From: an uncultured Eubacteriales bacterium
GTDB lineage: Bacteria > Bacillota > Clostridia > Oscillospirales > Oscillospiraceae
Assembly (NCBI GenBank): GCA_900544975.1
Contig: UQXI01000040.1
Location: forward strand, 1 to 22,733
Reading direction: 5' to 3'
Length of the DNA: 22,733 nucleotides
Below the pieces are notes generated by a model. It made no database searches. It was not told the origin of the DNA and saw only the letters and a program-made list of their open reading frames with translations. Both the position numbers and the translations under genes were made by a program. Every line of letters begins with the position of its first letter. Position 1 is the stretch's first letter. Shown one piece after another: positions 7,831 through 14,889 of this stretch.

Positions 7831-9639
7831 TTAGTCTTCATCCAGCTTCAAAACCGCCATAAAGGCCTCCGACGGGACCGAAACGGTGCCGAAGGTGCGC
7901 ATCCGTTTTTTGCCCTCCTTCTGCTTTTCCAGCAGCTTCTTCTTCCGGGTGATGTCGCCGCCATAGCACTTGGCCAGCACGTCCTTGCGCAGGGCCTTGA
8001 TGGTCTCCCGGGCGATGACCTTACCGCCAATGGCGGCCTGGACGGGAATCTCAAACATCTGGCGGGGGATGTTCTCCTTCAGCTTTTCGCAGATCTTCCG
8101 GGCCCTGGGGTAGGCATTGTCCGCAAAGAGGATGAAGCTGAGGGCGTCCACAATGTCGCCGTTCAGCAGGATATCCAGCTTCACCAGCTTGGAGGGCCGG
8201 TACTCGTCCATTTCATAGTCCAGGGAACCATAGCCCCGGGTTCGGGATTTCAGGGCGTCAAAAAAGTCGTAAATAATCTCATTCAGCGGCATCTCATAGT
8301 GCAGCTCCACCCGAGTGCTGTCCAGATACACCATATCCTTGAATTCCCCCCGCCGGGCAGTGCACAGGTCCATGATGTTGCCCACATACTCCTGGGGGGC
8401 CATGAGGCTGGCTTTCACATAGGGCTCCTCCGCCAGCTCAATTTCCGCCGGGTCCGGGTAGTTGAGAGGGTTGTCCACCATGATCACTGAGCCGTCGGTT
8501 TTGGTGATCCGGTAGACCACGTTGGGGGCGGTGGTGATGAGATCCAGGTTATACTCCCGCTCCAGCCGCTCCTGAATGATCTCCATGTGCAGCAGACCCA
8601 AAAAGCCGCACCGGAAGCCGAACCCTAAGGCAATGGAACTCTCCGGCTCATAGGTCATGGAGGCGTCATTCAGCTTCAGCTTCTCCAGCGCCTCCCGCAG
8701 ATCCTGATACTTGGAGCCGTCCGCCGGATACACGCCGGAAAACACCATGGGCTGCACCGCCCGATAGCCGGGCAGGGCCTCCCCGGCCGGTTGACTGGCT
8801 CCGGTGACGGTGTCGCCCACCCGGGTGTCGGAAACTGTCTTAATGGAGGCGGTGAGATATCCCACTTCTCCGGCCCCCAGCTCCTCTGTCGGGCGCAGGC
8901 CCAGGGGGTGCATCACCCCCACCTCCACCACCTTGTACACCGCACCGGTGGCCATCATCTTCACATCCATGCCGGGCCGGATGGTGCCCTCCTTCACCCG
9001 GAGATAGACGATGACGCCCCGGTATGCGTCGTATTGGCTGTCGAAAATCAGGGCCTGAAGCGGCGCGGACCGGTCCCCCGTGGGAGCGGGAATGTCGGAG
9101 ACAATCCGCTCCAGAACCGCATGAATGTTGATCCCATTTTTGGCTGAAATCTCCGGCGCATCCTCCGCCGGGACCCCAATGATGTCTTCGATCTCCGCCT
9201 TGACCTCTGCCGGCCGGGCGGCAGGCAGGTCGATTTTGTTGATCACCGGCAGAACCTCCAGGCCGGCGTCAATGGCCAGGTAGGTATTGGCCAGAGTCTG
9301 GGCCTCCACCCCCTGGGAGGCGTCCACCACCAGCACCGCCCCCTCGCAGGCGGCCAGAGAGCGGGAAACCTCGTAGTTGAAGTCCACGTGGCCCGGGGTG
9401 TCAATCAGGTTCAGGTCGTACGTCTCCCCGTCATCGGCGGCATAGCGCAGGCGCACCGCCCGGGCTTTGATGGTAATGCCCCGCTCCCGCTCCAGGTCCA
9501 TGGAGTCCAGAATCTGGTCCTCCATCTCCCGGCGGTCAATGGCGTCGCACTCCTCCAGCAGCCGGTCCGCCAGGGTGGACTTGCCATGGTCAATGTGGGC
9601 CACAATGGAAAAATTACGGATTTTGGATAGGTCTGTCAA
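7831..9639 (-). CDS. lepA: Translation elongation factor 4 (LepA), ribosome back-translocase GTPase
   Basis: I chose TTG 9639, giving 602 residues, the usual LepA length. GAGGTG lies 6 bases before it, and the protein then begins TDLSKIRNFSIVAHIDHGKS as in the family. A GTG at 9681 would add 14 residues but sits inside the stem of the pta terminator and has no ribosome site. G motifs are clear: AHIDHGKST at 14-22, LIDTPGHVDF near 80 and INKIDLP near 133. The C-terminus has the LepA-specific domain (YGGDITRKKKLLEKQKEGKK, then SVPSEAFMAVLK). LepA acts on ribosomes during initiation and stalled elongation. There is almost no room for a private promoter between the pta terminator and this start. 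Confidence 0.97.
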   Translation of the reverse strand: MTDLSKIRNFSIVAHIDHGKSTLADRLLEECDAIDRREMEDQILDSMDLERERGITIKARAVRLRYAADDGETYDLNLIDTPGHVDFNYEVSRSLAACEGAVLVVDASQGVEAQTLANTYLAIDAGLEVLPVINKIDLPAARPAEVKAEIEDIIGVPAEDAPEISAKNGINIHAVLERIVSDIPAPTGDRSAPLQALIFDSQYDAYRGVIVYLRVKEGTIRPGMDVKMMATGAVYKVVEVGVMHPLGLRPTEELGAGEVGYLTASIKTVSDTRVGDTVTGASQPAGEALPGYRAVQPMVFSGVYPADGSKYQDLREALEKLKLNDASMTYEPESSIALGFGFRCGFLGLLHMEIIQERLEREYNLDLITTAPNVVYRITKTDGSVIMVDNPLNYPDPAEIELAEEPYVKASLMAPQEYVGNIMDLCTARRGEFKDMVYLDSTRVELHYEMPLNEIIYDFFDALKSRTRGYGSLDYEMDEYRPSKLVKLDILLNGDIVDALSFILFADNAYPRARKICEKLKENIPRQMFEIPVQAAIGGKVIARETIKALRKDVLAKCYGGDITRKKKLLEKQKEGKKRMRTFGTVSVPSEAFMAVLKLDED

Positions 9640-9660
9640 TGTCTTCACCTCGAATAGGTC

Positions 9661-9701
9661 TAAAAGGCCGCCGCAGGGCACAAAGGAGTCCCGCGGCGGC
9701 C
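9661..9701 (-). terminator. Intrinsic terminator after pta
   Basis: On the minus strand the stem is GGCCGCCGCGGG (9701-9690) and CCCTGCGGCGGCC (9678-9666), with a one-base bulge and an 11-base loop, followed by TTTTA. It lies 15 bases after the pta stop and ends about 21 bases before the lepA start. Confidence 0.85.
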
Positions 9702-9716
9702 CGAACGGTCGTGTGG

Positions 9717-10715
9717 TTATGCCAGTGCAGCTGTGATGATGGCCATCTTGTAGACCTCATCGGCGTTGCAGCCCCGGCTCAGGTCGTTGATGGGGGCATT
9801 CAGGCCCTGGAGGATGGGGCCATAGGCTTCGTAGCCGCCCAGACGCTGGGCGATCTTGTAGCCAATGTTGCCGGCCTCAATGCAGGGGAAGATGAAGGTG
9901 TTGGCCTGGCCGGCCACCGGGGATCCCTTGCACTTGGTGGCAGCCACCACGGGAGATACCGCAGCGTCAAACTGCAGTTCGCCGTCAATGGCCAGCTCGG
10001 GAGCCATCTTCTGTGCCTCCACCGTGGCGTCATGGCTCAGCTGCACCGTGCCGCCCTTACCGGAGCCCTTGGTGGAGAAGCTGAGGACGGCCACCTTGGG
10101 ATCGATGCCAAAGACCTTGGCGGTGTGGGCAGTCTCCACCGCCACCTCCGCCAGCTTCTGCGCAGCGGAGACGATCACATTGCCGTCTTTGTCCACGGTG
10201 TCCTGATAGTCGATGTTGATGGCGCAGTCGCCCATGGCCAGCTTTTCCTCGCCCCGGACCAGAATGAAGCAGGAGGACACCAGATGGGCCCCCGCCTTAG
10301 TCTTGACCAGCTGCAGCGCCGGACGGACCGTGTCGGCAGTGGAGTAGGTGGCGCCGCCCAAGAGGGCGTCGGCATAGCCCATCTTCACCAGCATGGTGCC
10401 AAAATAGTTGCCTTTCGACAGGGCCTTGCGGCAATCCTCAGCCGTCATCTTGCCCTTGCGAAGCGCAACCATTTTCTCCACCATGGCATCCATCTCAGGA
10501 TACGTGGCGGGATCGATGATCTCGACGCCTTCCACGTCAAATTTCCCAGCAGCGGCAGCGGCCTTGACCTCATCCACATTGCCGATGAGGATGGGAGTCA
10601 GGAACCCGCCCTTCTTCAGCCGGTCCGTCGCCTCGAGAATCCGGGGGTCGGGGCCTTCTGTAAAGACAATTTTCCGGGGATTAGACTTCAAAGTTTCAAT
10701 CATCGCATTAAACAT
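9717..10715 (-). CDS. pta: Phosphate acetyltransferase (phosphotransacetylase)
   Basis: The chosen start is ATG 10715 (332 residues, MFNAMIETLKS...), because GGAGG lies 8 bases before it. An in-frame ATG at 10730 overlaps that ribosome site and would add five residues. The sequence has the family start IVFTEGPDPRILEA, the central DALLGGATYSTADTVRPALQ, and the end IGYKIAQRLGGYEAYGPILQGLNAPINDLSRGC. The enzyme interconverts acetyl-CoA plus phosphate with acetyl phosphate plus CoA in the cytosol, the first step of acetate formation with ATP gain through acetate kinase. No ackA is adjacent. The short single-domain form is typical of Firmicutes. It has its own promoter and terminator, so it is probably a single-gene unit. 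Confidence 0.96.
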   Translation of the reverse strand: MFNAMIETLKSNPRKIVFTEGPDPRILEATDRLKKGGFLTPILIGNVDEVKAAAAAGKFDVEGVEIIDPATYPEMDAMVEKMVALRKGKMTAEDCRKALSKGNYFGTMLVKMGYADALLGGATYSTADTVRPALQLVKTKAGAHLVSSCFILVRGEEKLAMGDCAINIDYQDTVDKDGNVIVSAAQKLAEVAVETAHTAKVFGIDPKVAVLSFSTKGSGKGGTVQLSHDATVEAQKMAPELAIDGELQFDAAVSPVVAATKCKGSPVAGQANTFIFPCIEAGNIGYKIAQRLGGYEAYGPILQGLNAPINDLSRGCNADEVYKMAIITAALA

Positions 10716-10747
10716 TTCAGAGTCCTCCATGTTATGTACTTCCGGGG

Positions 10748-10763
10748 ACGGGGCCTGCCCCGT
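10748..10763 (-). other. Small hairpin in the pta leader
   Basis: On the minus strand ACGGGG and CCCCGT flank a CAGG loop, a 6-bp stem in the untranslated leader between the promoter and the ribosome site. It may affect mRNA stability. No riboswitch family was recognised. Confidence 0.4.
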
Positions 10764-10775
10764 TTCATAAAGTTT

Positions 10776-10804
10776 ATTATACTACGATTCCACCAGGTCT
10801 ACAA
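10776..10804 (-). promoter_or_regulatory. Promoter of pta
   Basis: On the minus strand the -35 is TTGTAG (10804-10799), followed by a 17-base spacer and the perfect -10 TATAAT (10781-10776). The ATG is about 60 bases downstream, and this looks like a strong housekeeping promoter. Confidence 0.85.
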
Positions 10805-10869
10805 GGGTTATTTCTGAAAAATTTGCCACAACCCATCCGGCGGCCACCCAAAACGAGCCGATCATACCG

Positions 10870-11769
10870 TCAGACTGCCCCCCTGGGGGCCGTACACGGA
10901 CAGGAACGCACCTTTGTCAAAAATTCCTCCGCTGCTTTCGTGAAGACCTGATATTTCTTCCACACAAGGCGCATCCCCGCCTCAATCCTGGGCGAGAAGG
11001 GGCGAAAGCGCAGACGGCTGTCGGGAGAGACGTGAATGATTTTGTCAAGGCCCACTGCATAACCCATCCCCTCCTCTACCATCAGGGATCCATTGAACAT
11101 CAAGTTGTAAGTGGCCACGATGTTCAGCATTTCTTTGTTTCTGCCCAGAATCCGTTCCATTCCCGGACCCTGATACAATTGCCGGGAGACAATCACCGGT
11201 TGATCCCACAGATCCTCTGGTGCAACGGTCTCCTTTTGGGCCAGGGGTGCATCCCGCCGCATGAGAACTCCCCAGGTATCCCGATAGGGAAGCTCCAGGG
11301 CTTCGTATTTGGAGGTATCCACATCGCCCAGCAGCAGGCCAAAGTCAATGAGTCCCCGGTCCAGCTCCTCGGTCACCGTGGCGCTGTCGCCGCTGTGGAT
11401 GTGGAAATGCACCAGGGGATGTTCCCGCTGCAATGCATGGGCCGCCCTTGCCAGCACCCGCACCCCCTCTGTCTCCCCGGCGCCCAGGGTGATGTCACCG
11501 GCAATCACCTCATTGGACCATGCAATTTCATTCTCTGCCTTCTTTACCAGCTCCAGAATCTCTGCCGCCCGTTTGCGAAGGATCATCCCCTCTTCCGTCA
11601 GGGTAATTTTACGGTTACTCCGAACAAAGAGCTGCTTGCCCAGCTCCTCCTCCAGCTCTTTCAGCTGTCTGGATAGGGTGGGCTGGGAGAGGTGCAGCGA
11701 CTCGGCAGCGTGAAGAATGCTCTGCTCTCGGGCGACAGCCAGAAAATACTGCAATACACGTAGTTCCAT
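10870..11769 (-). CDS. LysR family transcriptional regulator
   Basis: The protein has 299 residues, with ATG 11769 preceded by AAAGGAGG at 8 bases. The N-terminal winged helix-turn-helix is typical: MELRVLQYFLAVAREQS, then LHLSQPTLSRQLKELEEELG and LFVRSNRKITLTEEG (residues 1-65). Residues about 90-290 form the periplasmic-binding-like effector domain. The gene is divergent from the 77-residue and DUF3737 genes, a classic layout for a LysR protein that controls its neighbour. The regulator and target promoters lie back to back with about 27 bases between their -35 boxes, where a dimer pair could bind. The effector is unknown. Its 3' end faces the pta promoter, with no convincing terminator in the 65 bases between. 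Confidence 0.94.
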   Translation of the reverse strand: MELRVLQYFLAVAREQSILHAAESLHLSQPTLSRQLKELEEELGKQLFVRSNRKITLTEEGMILRKRAAEILELVKKAENEIAWSNEVIAGDITLGAGETEGVRVLARAAHALQREHPLVHFHIHSGDSATVTEELDRGLIDFGLLLGDVDTSKYEALELPYRDTWGVLMRRDAPLAQKETVAPEDLWDQPVIVSRQLYQGPGMERILGRNKEMLNIVATYNLMFNGSLMVEEGMGYAVGLDKIIHVSPDSRLRFRPFSPRIEAGMRLVWKKYQVFTKAAEEFLTKVRSCPCTAPRGAV

Positions 11770-11798
11770 TGGATCAACCTCCTTTCCAGTCTCCTGAT

Positions 11799-11827
11799 AG
11801 GATACCCCATTTTTCTATGCTTGTAAA
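11799..11827 (-). promoter_or_regulatory. Promoter of the LysR-type gene
   Basis: The minus strand has -35 TTTACA (11827-11822), a 17-base spacer and -10 TATCCT (11804-11799). The ribosome site and ATG follow at a normal distance. Confidence 0.7.
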
Positions 11828-11854
11828 GTATAGTTGCGTATCCAATATGAGTAT

Positions 11855-11883
11855 TTGCTATTTCCCCACGGCCCTGTTACAAT
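11855..11883 (+). promoter_or_regulatory. Promoter of the 77-aa / DUF3737 unit
   Basis: The -35 is TTGCTA (11855-11860), followed by a 17-base spacer and -10 TACAAT (11878-11883) preceded by TGT, an extended -10. The 27 bases at 11828-11854 between this and the LysR promoter are the likeliest LysR binding zone (inference). No clean palindrome was found there. Confidence 0.7.
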
Positions 11884-11898
11884 GGCCCCAGGAAACAA

Positions 11899-11919
11899 CC
11901 GGAACCCCTGGGATTCCGG
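11899..11919 (+). other. Leader hairpin before the 77-aa gene
   Basis: CCGGAA and TTCCGG flank a 9-base loop just after the likely transcription start and before the AGGAGGG site. It may stabilise the mRNA 5' end. No T run follows, so it is not a terminator. Confidence 0.4.
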
Positions 11920-11934
11920 ACCAGGAGGGAGCCT

Positions 11935-12168
11935 ATGCGGGCATATTCCACAGAAGAAGCAATCATCCAAAACCTGAAGGACGCCGGGTGCAGCGACCGC
12001 ACCATTGCAGACTTCCTTGCAAAATTGGCGGCGCATCAAAAAACAGACGGGCTCAAACTACTGGCCGAGCACCGGCTGGCGCTCCTGGAGGCCCTGCATC
12101 AGGATCAAAAATGCATTGACTGCTTAGACTATCTCATTTACGACATCAGCAGGTCTCACACAACCTAA
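11935..12168 (+). CDS. Small protein of unknown function (77 aa), first gene of the DUF3737 unit
   Basis: ATG 11935 follows AGGAGGG at a good distance, and the gene ends 21 bases before the DUF3737 ribosome site and start. The sequence is soluble and mostly helical, with no signal peptide or membrane segment. It begins with STEEAIIQNLKDAGCSDRTI, then LLAEHRLALLEALHQDQKCI and DCLDYLIYDIS. Three Cys are present, two of them in CIDC. From memory, short proteins of this kind recur beside LysR regulators and DUF3737 proteins in Clostridia (established only loosely). Its helical shape and the divergent regulator suggest a small adaptor or regulator, but no function can be assigned. Confidence 0.8.
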   Translation: MRAYSTEEAIIQNLKDAGCSDRTIADFLAKLAAHQKTDGLKLLAEHRLALLEALHQDQKCIDCLDYLIYDISRSHTT

Positions 12169-12189
12169 CAAAAACAGGAGGAACCACCT

Positions 12190-13044
12190 ATGAATCTGGT
12201 AGAAAACAAAACGCTGGATATGGAGCGGGCGCTGTATGGCAGCGACGGCATTGTGCTGAAGCACTGTGCCTTTGACGGCCCGGCAGATGGGGAAAGCGCC
12301 CTGAAGGAGAGCCGGAACATGGAAGTGGAAAACTGCTTCTTCAACCTCCGCTACCCCTTCTGGCATGACGATGGGCTGAACATCACCGGCTCGGAGATGA
12401 CGGAGCTTTGCCGGGCAGCCCTGTGGTATTCCACCCATGTGACAATCACAGATTCCAAACTCCACGGCATCAAAGCCCTGCGGGAGTGCAGCCAGGTCTC
12501 CCTGCGCGACTGTGACGTCATCTCCGCCGAATTCGGCTGGTCAGTCCATAACATGGAAATGATGAATTGCACCGTACAGAGCGAATACTTTATGATGCGC
12601 TCCGACCACCTCGCCTTCCGAAATGTACGCCTGAAGGGGAAGTACTCCTTCCAGTACATCCACGACGCTACCTTTGACGGCTGTACCTTCGACACCAAAG
12701 ACGCCTTCTGGCACGCCAAAGATGTGGTGGTGCGCAACAGCACGGTCAAGGGCGAATACCTGGCATGGTATTGCGAAAATGTCACCTTCGAGCACTGCAA
12801 AATCATCGGAACCCAGCCCCTGTGCTACTGCAAAGGCCTGCGGCTGGTGGACTGCGAAATGATAGACACCGACCTGAGCTTCGAAAAGTCCCAGGTGGAA
12901 GCCACCATCACAACCCCCGTGATCAGCATCAAAAATCCCCTGTCCGGCCGTATCACCGTACCGGCCGTGGGCGAACTCATCCGAGACGACCCCCACGCCC
13001 TGGGGGAGGTGGTGATCCACGCCCCCTCCCCCTCGTTGCCATAA
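12190..13044 (+). CDS. DUF3737 family protein, predicted right-handed beta-helix
   Basis: The protein has 284 residues, with ATG 12190 and an AGGAGG site before it. It consists of short repeats of about 20 residues rich in Asn, Asp and Cys, for example MEVENCFFNLRYPFWHDDGL, HVTITDSKLHG and VVVRNSTVKGEYLAWYCENV. This fits a stacked parallel beta-helix like pectate lyase folds. Such repeats run from about residue 20 to 240. There is no signal peptide, so it is cytoplasmic. The family is widespread in Firmicutes and has no established activity known to me. It is co-transcribed with the 77-residue gene under a likely LysR-controlled promoter. The gene is followed after about 75 bases by an insertion sequence. 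Confidence 0.88.
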   Translation: MNLVENKTLDMERALYGSDGIVLKHCAFDGPADGESALKESRNMEVENCFFNLRYPFWHDDGLNITGSEMTELCRAALWYSTHVTITDSKLHGIKALRECSQVSLRDCDVISAEFGWSVHNMEMMNCTVQSEYFMMRSDHLAFRNVRLKGKYSFQYIHDATFDGCTFDTKDAFWHAKDVVVRNSTVKGEYLAWYCENVTFEHCKIIGTQPLCYCKGLRLVDCEMIDTDLSFEKSQVEATITTPVISIKNPLSGRITVPAVGELIRDDPHALGEVVIHAPSPSLP

Positions 13045-13097
13045 CGTTGGACCCATACGGTCCCTGTCGGGCGGGAAACGTGCCAAACATAGAAAAC

Positions 13098-13112
13098 GGG
13101 CCTGTTGCAAAA
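13098..13112. repeat. Left arm of an IS-split terminator hairpin
   Basis: GGGCCTGTTGCAAAA is the reverse complement of 14896-14910 except for one G-U or C-A position. The two arms lie just outside the insertion sequence. Read on the minus strand, this arm is followed by GTTTTCTATG, a T-rich tail as in a terminator. Confidence 0.75.
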
Positions 13113-13118
13113 ACAAAT

Positions 13119-13150
13119 TGAACTGCTCCCCGTCAAGTAGACAACGAAAT
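13119..13150 (+). repeat. IS terminal inverted repeat, end distal to orfA
   Basis: It matches the other end at 24 of 32 bases, including the shared core TGCTCCCC. Read outward on the minus strand it contains TTGACG 12 bases from the tip, which could serve as the -35 of a circle-junction promoter. Confidence 0.85.
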
Positions 13151-13164
13151 AATTAACAAAGAGT

Positions 13165-13186
13165 TCACAGCACTGCGATGCTGTGA
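13165..13186. other. Hairpin inside the IS near its 3' end
   Basis: TCACAGCA and TGCTGTGA flank a 6-base loop, an 8-bp perfect stem. It lies between orfB and the terminal repeat. No T run follows on either strand. Confidence 0.55.
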
Positions 13187-13189
13187 CAA

Positions 13190-13243
13190 CTGCGGATTCT
13201 GGTTGGCAGCTACAGCTGCCAACCAAAATCTGCAGTTTTGTTT
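13190..13243 (+). terminator. Plus-strand terminator inside the IS, facing incoming transcription
   Basis: A long stem runs from 13190 to 13235: CTGCGGATTCTGGTTGGCAG pairs with the reverse complement ending CAAAATCTGCAG, with a tight loop around 13212. It is followed by TTTTGTTT on the plus strand. It would stop transcripts arriving from the DUF3737 side before they run antisense through the transposase. Confidence 0.7.
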
Positions 13244-14132
13244 ATGCCGCGAAATATGATGCATGCTTTTCATACGGTGTACGGACACCCAATCCTCGCT
13301 GTAACCGCTTCGTGTTATAGTAGGTGATGTAATCACCAATCATTTTTACCAAGCCTTCCCGGCTGGTGAACTTCCTCCCGTAGTAGCGTTCCCGCTTTAT
13401 GATTCCCCAGAACCCTTCCATGGGTCCGTTATCTACGCACTTGCCAATTCGGGACATACTTTGAGCCATTCCCGCCTGCTCCAACTTCCTGTGAAAAGTC
13501 CGGCTTGTGTACTGGTACCCTCTGTCGCTGTGGAACAGCGGATGAGCGTCCGGGTTGGTTTCTACTGCCTTGTCAAAGGTATGAATGACCAGCATGTTGT
13601 CATTGGTATCCCGGATGTCGAATGACACAATGCGCCGGTCATATAGGTCCAGAATTGCGCTTAGGTACACCTTGTGCTTCTCTGAGCCGATGTAATACTT
13701 GAACTCGGTCACATCCGTCAGCCATTTTTCGTTCGGCTTCTCTGCATGATATTCCCGCTTCAACACGTTCTCTGCAATGTATTGCGGATTGGATGCCCGC
13801 CGCGTGCAGCCATGATTGCTATACTTAATCGTAGATTGGATCCCCTTCATGCGGCAAATCCGCAGGATTCGTTTGTCATTTGCGGCCATACCATGGTATC
13901 GGTCAAGTTCACCCCGGATCCTCCGGTATCCTTTCTCTGGCGCCCCGTTATGAATCTCCTCCACCAGCTCCGCAAGGCGCTCATTCTCCATTGCCCGCCG
14001 GCTTTTCTGCCCCCCTTTCCATTTGTAGTATGCCGCCCTGGACACATGTAGGATTTTGCACGCTGCCTCTATGGGATAGTGGTATTCCTCATGGCAATCC
14101 CGGATCGCTCTGTACTGACGTTCCTGCCTCAC
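13242..14132 (-). CDS. IS3-family transposase OrfB (DDE integrase domain)
   Basis: The protein has 296 residues. The start given is GTG 14132, which overlaps the orfA stop as GTGA. The rve-type DDE core is complete: Asp in WLTDVTEFKY, Asp in HSDRGYQYTS and Glu in NGPMEGFWGIIKRERYY. The N-terminus has the HTH_21-like region (KGYRRIRGELDR). OrfB lies in the -1 frame relative to orfA, and the -1 frame is open from the A7G site onward. The active transposase is therefore probably an OrfAB fusion made by frameshifting, as in other IS3 elements. Start by coupling at GTGA is the other option. It catalyses strand cleavage and joining at the IS ends. Confidence 0.94.
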   Translation of the reverse strand: MRQERQYRAIRDCHEEYHYPIEAACKILHVSRAAYYKWKGGQKSRRAMENERLAELVEEIHNGAPEKGYRRIRGELDRYHGMAANDKRILRICRMKGIQSTIKYSNHGCTRRASNPQYIAENVLKREYHAEKPNEKWLTDVTEFKYYIGSEKHKVYLSAILDLYDRRIVSFDIRDTNDNMLVIHTFDKAVETNPDAHPLFHSDRGYQYTSRTFHRKLEQAGMAQSMSRIGKCVDNGPMEGFWGIIKRERYYGRKFTSREGLVKMIGDYITYYNTKRLQRGLGVRTPYEKHASYFAA

Positions 14133-14830
14133 TTGTCCCTGCGATCCCTCCTTTCCAACTCCTTCACTTTTTTTAACAGGTCTCGCTCCATTTTCGTCAT
14201 ATATAGTTCATGCTCCAACTGAGCGATCCGTCCCTTCAGAACTTCCTCCTCTGTACGAGGCTCCTGCTGGCCTGTCCGTTGGCCACGTCGGTCTTCCAAC
14301 CCTGCTTCCCCTAACGCACTGTACTTCTTCACCCACGTGTACACTTGTTGGTAGCTCACATGGTATTTCAATGCGGTTTCTCCGTAGTTCTTCCCACTCT
14401 CTATGCATTCCTTTGCAATCTCTAGCCGCTCTTTTTGGCTCGTTTTTCTGGCTTTCGTCATGTGACTCCCTCCGTTTTGTGTCTTAAAGTCTTCATGACG
14501 ATTATACACCTGAATCCAGTTTCGTAAAGCATGCCTTGAACGAATTCCGTAGCGCTCACATATTTTCTGCTGGCTTCCTTCCCCTGCTTGATATGCTACC
14601 ACCGCTTTCAGCTTTTGCTCTGGGCTATATTGAGGGTTCTTTTCGATATACCGAATCCCATAGTGAATCCGTAGTCCTTCCAGCCCATTCTCCTCATACT
14701 TTTTTGCCCACCGATATATTTGATTTCGGTGTACTCCCAGCGTTTCCCCGATTTCCTGTGCACTTGCCCTGCCCGAAAGAAACATCTGCGCCGCTCTCGC
14801 TTTTTCTTCTGCACGGATCTTTTTCCCCAT
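14129..14830 (-). CDS. IS3-family transposase OrfA, three helix-turn-helix motifs plus leucine zipper
   Basis: I chose ATG 14830 (233 residues, MGKKIRAEEKARAAQMF...) because GGGGGAG lies 7 bases before it. The in-frame ATG at 14890 falls inside the terminal repeat and has no ribosome site. Three similar helix-turn-helix segments follow one another: near residues 5-50 (IGETLGVHRNQIYRWAKKY), 57-105 (QKICERYGIRSRHALRNWI) and 125-170 (ALKYHVSYQQVYTWVKKY). A leucine-rich coiled coil follows (LKGRIAQLEHELYMTKMERD), the OrfA oligomerisation zipper. OrfA normally binds the IS ends and regulates transposition. Most IS3 OrfA proteins are about 90-170 residues, so this one is long. Confidence 0.9.
   Translation of the reverse strand: MGKKIRAEEKARAAQMFLSGRASAQEIGETLGVHRNQIYRWAKKYEENGLEGLRIHYGIRYIEKNPQYSPEQKLKAVVAYQAGEGSQQKICERYGIRSRHALRNWIQVYNRHEDFKTQNGGSHMTKARKTSQKERLEIAKECIESGKNYGETALKYHVSYQQVYTWVKKYSALGEAGLEDRRGQRTGQQEPRTEEEVLKGRIAQLEHELYMTKMERDLLKKVKELERRDRRDK
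14167..14174 (-). other. Probable -1 ribosomal frameshift site (A7G)
   Basis: The orfA frame reads TTA AAA AAA GTG. Slipping back one base at A AAA AAA G enters a frame that stays open through orfB. IS3 elements of the IS150 type use such A-rich sites to make OrfAB. It lies about 38 bases before the orfA stop. Confidence 0.65.
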
Positions 14831-14835
14831 AAATT

Positions 14836-14889
14836 TGCTCCCCCTATCCTTGACAGTTTCCTTTTTCACTGTCTCCTTTAGGGGGAGCA
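14836..14889 (-). promoter_or_regulatory. Hairpin that would hide the orfA ribosome site in read-through RNA
   Basis: TGCTCCCCCTA (14889-14879) and TAGGGGGAGCA (14846-14836) form a perfect 11-bp pairing on the minus strand. The second arm contains the orfA Shine-Dalgarno GGGGGAG. An inner pair GACAGT and ACTGTC (14873-14868 and 14857-14852) extends the structure. The first arm belongs to the IS terminal repeat. Confidence 0.65.

Noticed and set aside
10805..10869. Possible terminator after the LysR gene
   Set aside because: GC-rich bases are present, but no stem with a following T run could be built.
13049..13063. Small GGACC/GGTCC hairpin just after DUF3737
   Set aside because: The stem has only 5 bp with no T run, too weak to call a terminator.
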